Shown here piece by piece: positions 4,148-6,062 of a DNA stretch of 6,062 nucleotides. The stretch is from assembly GCA_017936205.1 (NCBI GenBank), contig JAGBGB010000231.1, positions 1 to 6,062 on the forward strand, read 5' to 3'. The DNA comes from Oscillospiraceae bacterium (lineage in GTDB: Bacteria > Bacillota > Clostridia > Oscillospirales > Oscillospiraceae). Within the stretch, counting starts at the first letter, position 1, and every line of letters begins with the position of its first letter. A program made the translations under genes and the position numbers. Below the pieces are notes generated by a model. The model was not told where the DNA came from. It was given only the letters and a program-made list of their open reading frames with translations, and did not search any database.

Positions 4148-4159
4148 CAAAAAAAGCAA
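4131..4159 (-). promoter_or_regulatory. leftward promoter of the predicted small RNA
   Basis: On the minus strand TTGCTT (4159-4154, four of six consensus bases) is followed by a 17-base spacer and a perfect -10 box TATAAT (4136-4131). The predicted start is around 4124-4122. The -10 box is formed by the arm of the rightward terminator, so a chance match is possible. Confidence 0.5.
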
Positions 4160-4185
4160 GATGCGATTAGAAAGAAGGTTGTAAA

Positions 4186-5820
4186 TTGACAAAATATGAG
4201 GAAATGCTTCGGAATGTGGAGCCACGCAAGGATATGTTGCAGTGGCTTTACGATCGAGGAAAGCTAAGAAGTGTAGGGATCGTATATCGGCGAGGGGATT
4301 TGCGAGATCCCATGACGGGACTGAAAGACAAGGCTGTCAGATGTACCTGCTCTGCTTGCGGAAGCTCTTTCTATGAAGGATACATTGCTGGTAGTGCCTG
4401 TGCAAGGTATAGCAGCGCACCCTATGGTGTTTGGATGGATCAGGAGGCTCGGCAAAATGGAGACAACTGCCGATGCCCGGAATGTGGCGTTCATGCAAGA
4501 CTATACTATGCCGGACATATCCGATATGAAAAGAGGATCGATGATGAATGTGTGCAGGAGCTGAGAGTGATTGAAGGCGTGCCGGTGCTGCTTCAATGGT
4601 GGATCAGAAAGTATATCCGGAACACAGGGGAGAGCTTTGTGACGGTGGACAAGTACAATGCTTTTGTCTTTGAGGCGAAGAAGGCAGTCCGGCTGAGTGC
4701 TTATGGCAGAACTATGGGAAATCTGTATTGCAGAGGATCACTACAAGAGAGCAAGGAATGCCGGGATGACTTTGGGAATGTGACAAACTTCCTACCCTTT
4801 GATCCCAAGATCCTGAACGGAACGGTGTTGGAAAACGCAAAGCTTGACCTATATCTGCAGGGGTATGAGAAACAAGAGAAGTATCCGGTAAGCTACTTGC
4901 GGCTCTACTTACGATGGAAACCAGTGGAGACTTTATTGACTTGCGGAGGAAATAGCGTACTGAGCGAAATGATCCAGCGTGATTGGGAAAACAGGGCTGG
5001 GTTTTACAAGGAAAGCTGCAGGGCAATCCCAAAGGTAGAGTTGATAGATCGAAAGAAGAGGCGACCATCTGCAATGCTGGGGCTGAATCGGGAGGAGGCT
5101 CGAAGAGTATTCTCGGAAAATTGGAGCCTGAGGAACTTAGAAGTTTACAGAATGGTTCGGGACAGAACAGGAGAACGGCTGGACAAGGATACAATGGGAA
5201 GTTTTGGTGCAAAGGATGTGGAAGCCATTATAAACATGGGACTCCGTGTAGGGAAAACGCTGTCCTACATTCAAAAGCAGAAGCAGTCAATCATTTATTA
5301 TCGGGATTATTGGGATATGGCAAAGAAGTTGGGACACGACATGAGTTCTGCCGATATGCTATATCCCAAGGATCTACAGGCGGCTCACGATCAGGCGATG
5401 AAGCTGCAGAAGTACATGGCGAAGGCTCAGCTGCACCAATTATTCTTAGATCGGAAAGCGGAGCTTTCTCCTCTGGCATGGGAACATGAGGGAATATTGA
5501 TCCGGCCTGTGGCAGATGAGAGAGAACTGATCGACGAAGGGGACGCACTCCACCACTGCGTAGGCACCTATGCAGAACGACATAGCAGAGGTGAATGCTC
5601 CATCCTGTTGATTCGGAAGATAGATGAGCCGGATAAGCCCTGGTTCACTCTCAATTTCAACATGAGCGCGGGAACTGTAACGGAGAACAGAGGCAGCCGG
5701 AACTGCGTCCGGACACCGGAAGTAGTGGCTTTCGAGACAGCGTGGCTCAAGGCCAAGAAAAAGGAAATTCAAAAACTGCAACGGGCAGCTAAGAAAAGAA
5801 AGGAGAAAACAGTAGCATGA
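4186..5820 (+). CDS. pcfJ-like: PcfJ-like protein (544 aa)
   Basis: The C-terminal part matches the PcfJ-like family of Gram-positive conjugative elements: DALHHCVGTYAERHSRGE (H456, H457, C458, then G460, T461 and Y462), then a LLIRKIDEPDKPWFTLNF segment and a Glu-Asn-Arg-Gly box (ENRGSRNC). The His-His-Cys and Asn/Arg residues look catalytic or metal-binding, but no activity is established that I know of. The N-terminus adds a probable zinc ribbon, C55-x2-C58 and C97-x2-C100. A long helical region with many Lys/Glu occupies about 290-440, and the end is a basic tail (KAKKKEIQKLQRAAKK). Size is typical for the family. The start is TTG at 4186, supported by AGAAGG seven bases before it; the first ATG (4204) would lose six residues and lacks a ribosome site. 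It is probably part of the transfer or maintenance module. Confidence 0.85.
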   Translation: MTKYEEMLRNVEPRKDMLQWLYDRGKLRSVGIVYRRGDLRDPMTGLKDKAVRCTCSACGSSFYEGYIAGSACARYSSAPYGVWMDQEARQNGDNCRCPECGVHARLYYAGHIRYEKRIDDECVQELRVIEGVPVLLQWWIRKYIRNTGESFVTVDKYNAFVFEAKKAVRLSAYGRTMGNLYCRGSLQESKECRDDFGNVTNFLPFDPKILNGTVLENAKLDLYLQGYEKQEKYPVSYLRLYLRWKPVETLLTCGGNSVLSEMIQRDWENRAGFYKESCRAIPKVELIDRKKRRPSAMLGLNREEARRVFSENWSLRNLEVYRMVRDRTGERLDKDTMGSFGAKDVEAIINMGLRVGKTLSYIQKQKQSIIYYRDYWDMAKKLGHDMSSADMLYPKDLQAAHDQAMKLQKYMAKAQLHQLFLDRKAELSPLAWEHEGILIRPVADERELIDEGDALHHCVGTYAERHSRGECSILLIRKIDEPDKPWFTLNFNMSAGTVTENRGSRNCVRTPEVVAFETAWLKAKKKEIQKLQRAAKKRKEKTVA

Positions 5821-6062
5821 GCGAAAACATTGTAACAGTTCCACTGCATCAGCAGCGGGACATTGCCACGGTAACGGCAGAGATCCGTATGATCAGTCAG
5901 CAGACGGTTCAGTATGTGGTTCGTTCTGTGGTAGAGATTGGTCGGCGATTGGTGGAGGCTAAGAGTATGCTGCCTCACGGCCAGTGGGGAACATGGCTCC
6001 GAGAGGAGGTAGGATATTCCCAGAGTACTGCACAGAATTACATGAAAATCTTTGAGGAGTAC
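5817..6062 (+). CDS. DUF3102-like protein, N-terminal 82 residues, cut by window edge
   Basis: The ATG at 5817 overlaps the pcfJ-like stop in ATGA, with AAGGAG about eleven bases upstream, so translation is probably coupled. The 82 codons seen stay open to the last base. After a short N-terminus there is a helical segment, SQQTVQYVVRSVVEIGRRLV, followed by EAKSMLPHGQWGTWLREEVG and YSQSTAQNYMKIFEEY. The order (long helix, Lys/His-Gly-x-W box, then a helix-turn-helix-like S-x-x-T-A-x-N-Y-M) is that of DUF3102 proteins, which occur in phages and conjugative elements and resemble KilA/ParB-adjacent DNA-binding proteins. Molecular function is unknown; DNA binding is inferred. The full-length protein should extend well beyond the edge. 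Confidence 0.8.
   Translation, partial: MSENIVTVPLHQQRDIATVTAEIRMISQQTVQYVVRSVVEIGRRLVEAKSMLPHGQWGTWLREEVGYSQSTAQNYMKIFEEY

Noticed and set aside
4186..4191. TTGACA at the start of pcfJ read as a -35 box
   Set aside because: It is the TTG start codon plus the following codon; a downstream -10 would lie inside the coding sequence and none fits.
4983..5489. 168-codon rightward frame inside pcfJ, and a 166-codon leftward frame at 4712-5212
   Set aside because: Shadows of the long PcfJ-like gene, whose family motifs are recognised in the other frame; composition is Gly/Ser or Ser/Pro/Leu-rich and no start signals are present.
1..6062. CRISPR array, insertion sequence or phage structural genes
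   Set aside because: No regularly spaced direct repeats, no transposase or integrase motifs, and no capsid, portal or terminase-like proteins were seen.

Overview
The window looks like part of a mobile genetic element (integrative conjugative element, plasmid or related phage-like island) from a mid-GC Firmicute, probably a gut Clostridia/Oscillospiraceae-type host. The evidence is the near-consensus AGGAGG ribosome sites, the dense runs of small overlapping genes, the phage/ICE-type zinc-ribbon protein with the DAVPVVRCKDCK signature, and the PcfK-like / PcfJ-like / DUF3102 trio known from Gram-positive conjugative elements. Assignments rest on remembered family signatures; no search was run.

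Left arm (1-836): four small genes in two divergent pairs. Leftward genes at 1-186 (cut by the window edge) and 449-625 face away from rightward genes at 266-505 and 699-836. The two intergenic regions share a split motif (GTCAATA ... GTGAGATCAA). On the minus strand its first half contains the -35 box of a good candidate promoter in both places. The genes at 266-505 and 449-625 overlap tail to tail by 57 bases.

Non-coding gap (837-1187): no convincing protein gene. It holds perfect or near-perfect hairpins and, at 1050-1124, a tRNA-shaped sequence with a 7-bp acceptor stem, canonical T-arm, U73 and encoded CCA. A GCA (Cys) triplet sits in the anticodon position, but A33 and a poor D-arm make it degenerate.

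Rightward operon 1 (1188-4030): nine tightly packed genes, most overlapping. They encode an unknown basic protein, a coiled-coil/membrane protein, a zinc-ribbon plus helix-turn-helix protein, a 67-aa Cys-rich protein, a two-helix membrane protein, the DAVPVV zinc-binding protein, a 49-aa membrane peptide that appears to start at ATA, a 65-aa zinc-finger protein and a PcfK-like protein. Three junctions have exactly the same 8-base overlap.

Junction (4029-4185): a rightward terminator follows pcfK. Within the same region the minus strand carries a TATAAT promoter, three consecutive stem-loops and a GNRA-capped terminator with seven Us, which together predict a leftward small RNA of about 95 nt.

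Rightward operon 2 (4186-6062): a TTG-start PcfJ-like protein overlaps (ATGA) a DUF3102-like gene that runs off the right edge. The PcfK/PcfJ/DUF3102 block is probably part of the transfer/maintenance region, and the small-protein genes before it are accessory cargo of unknown role.
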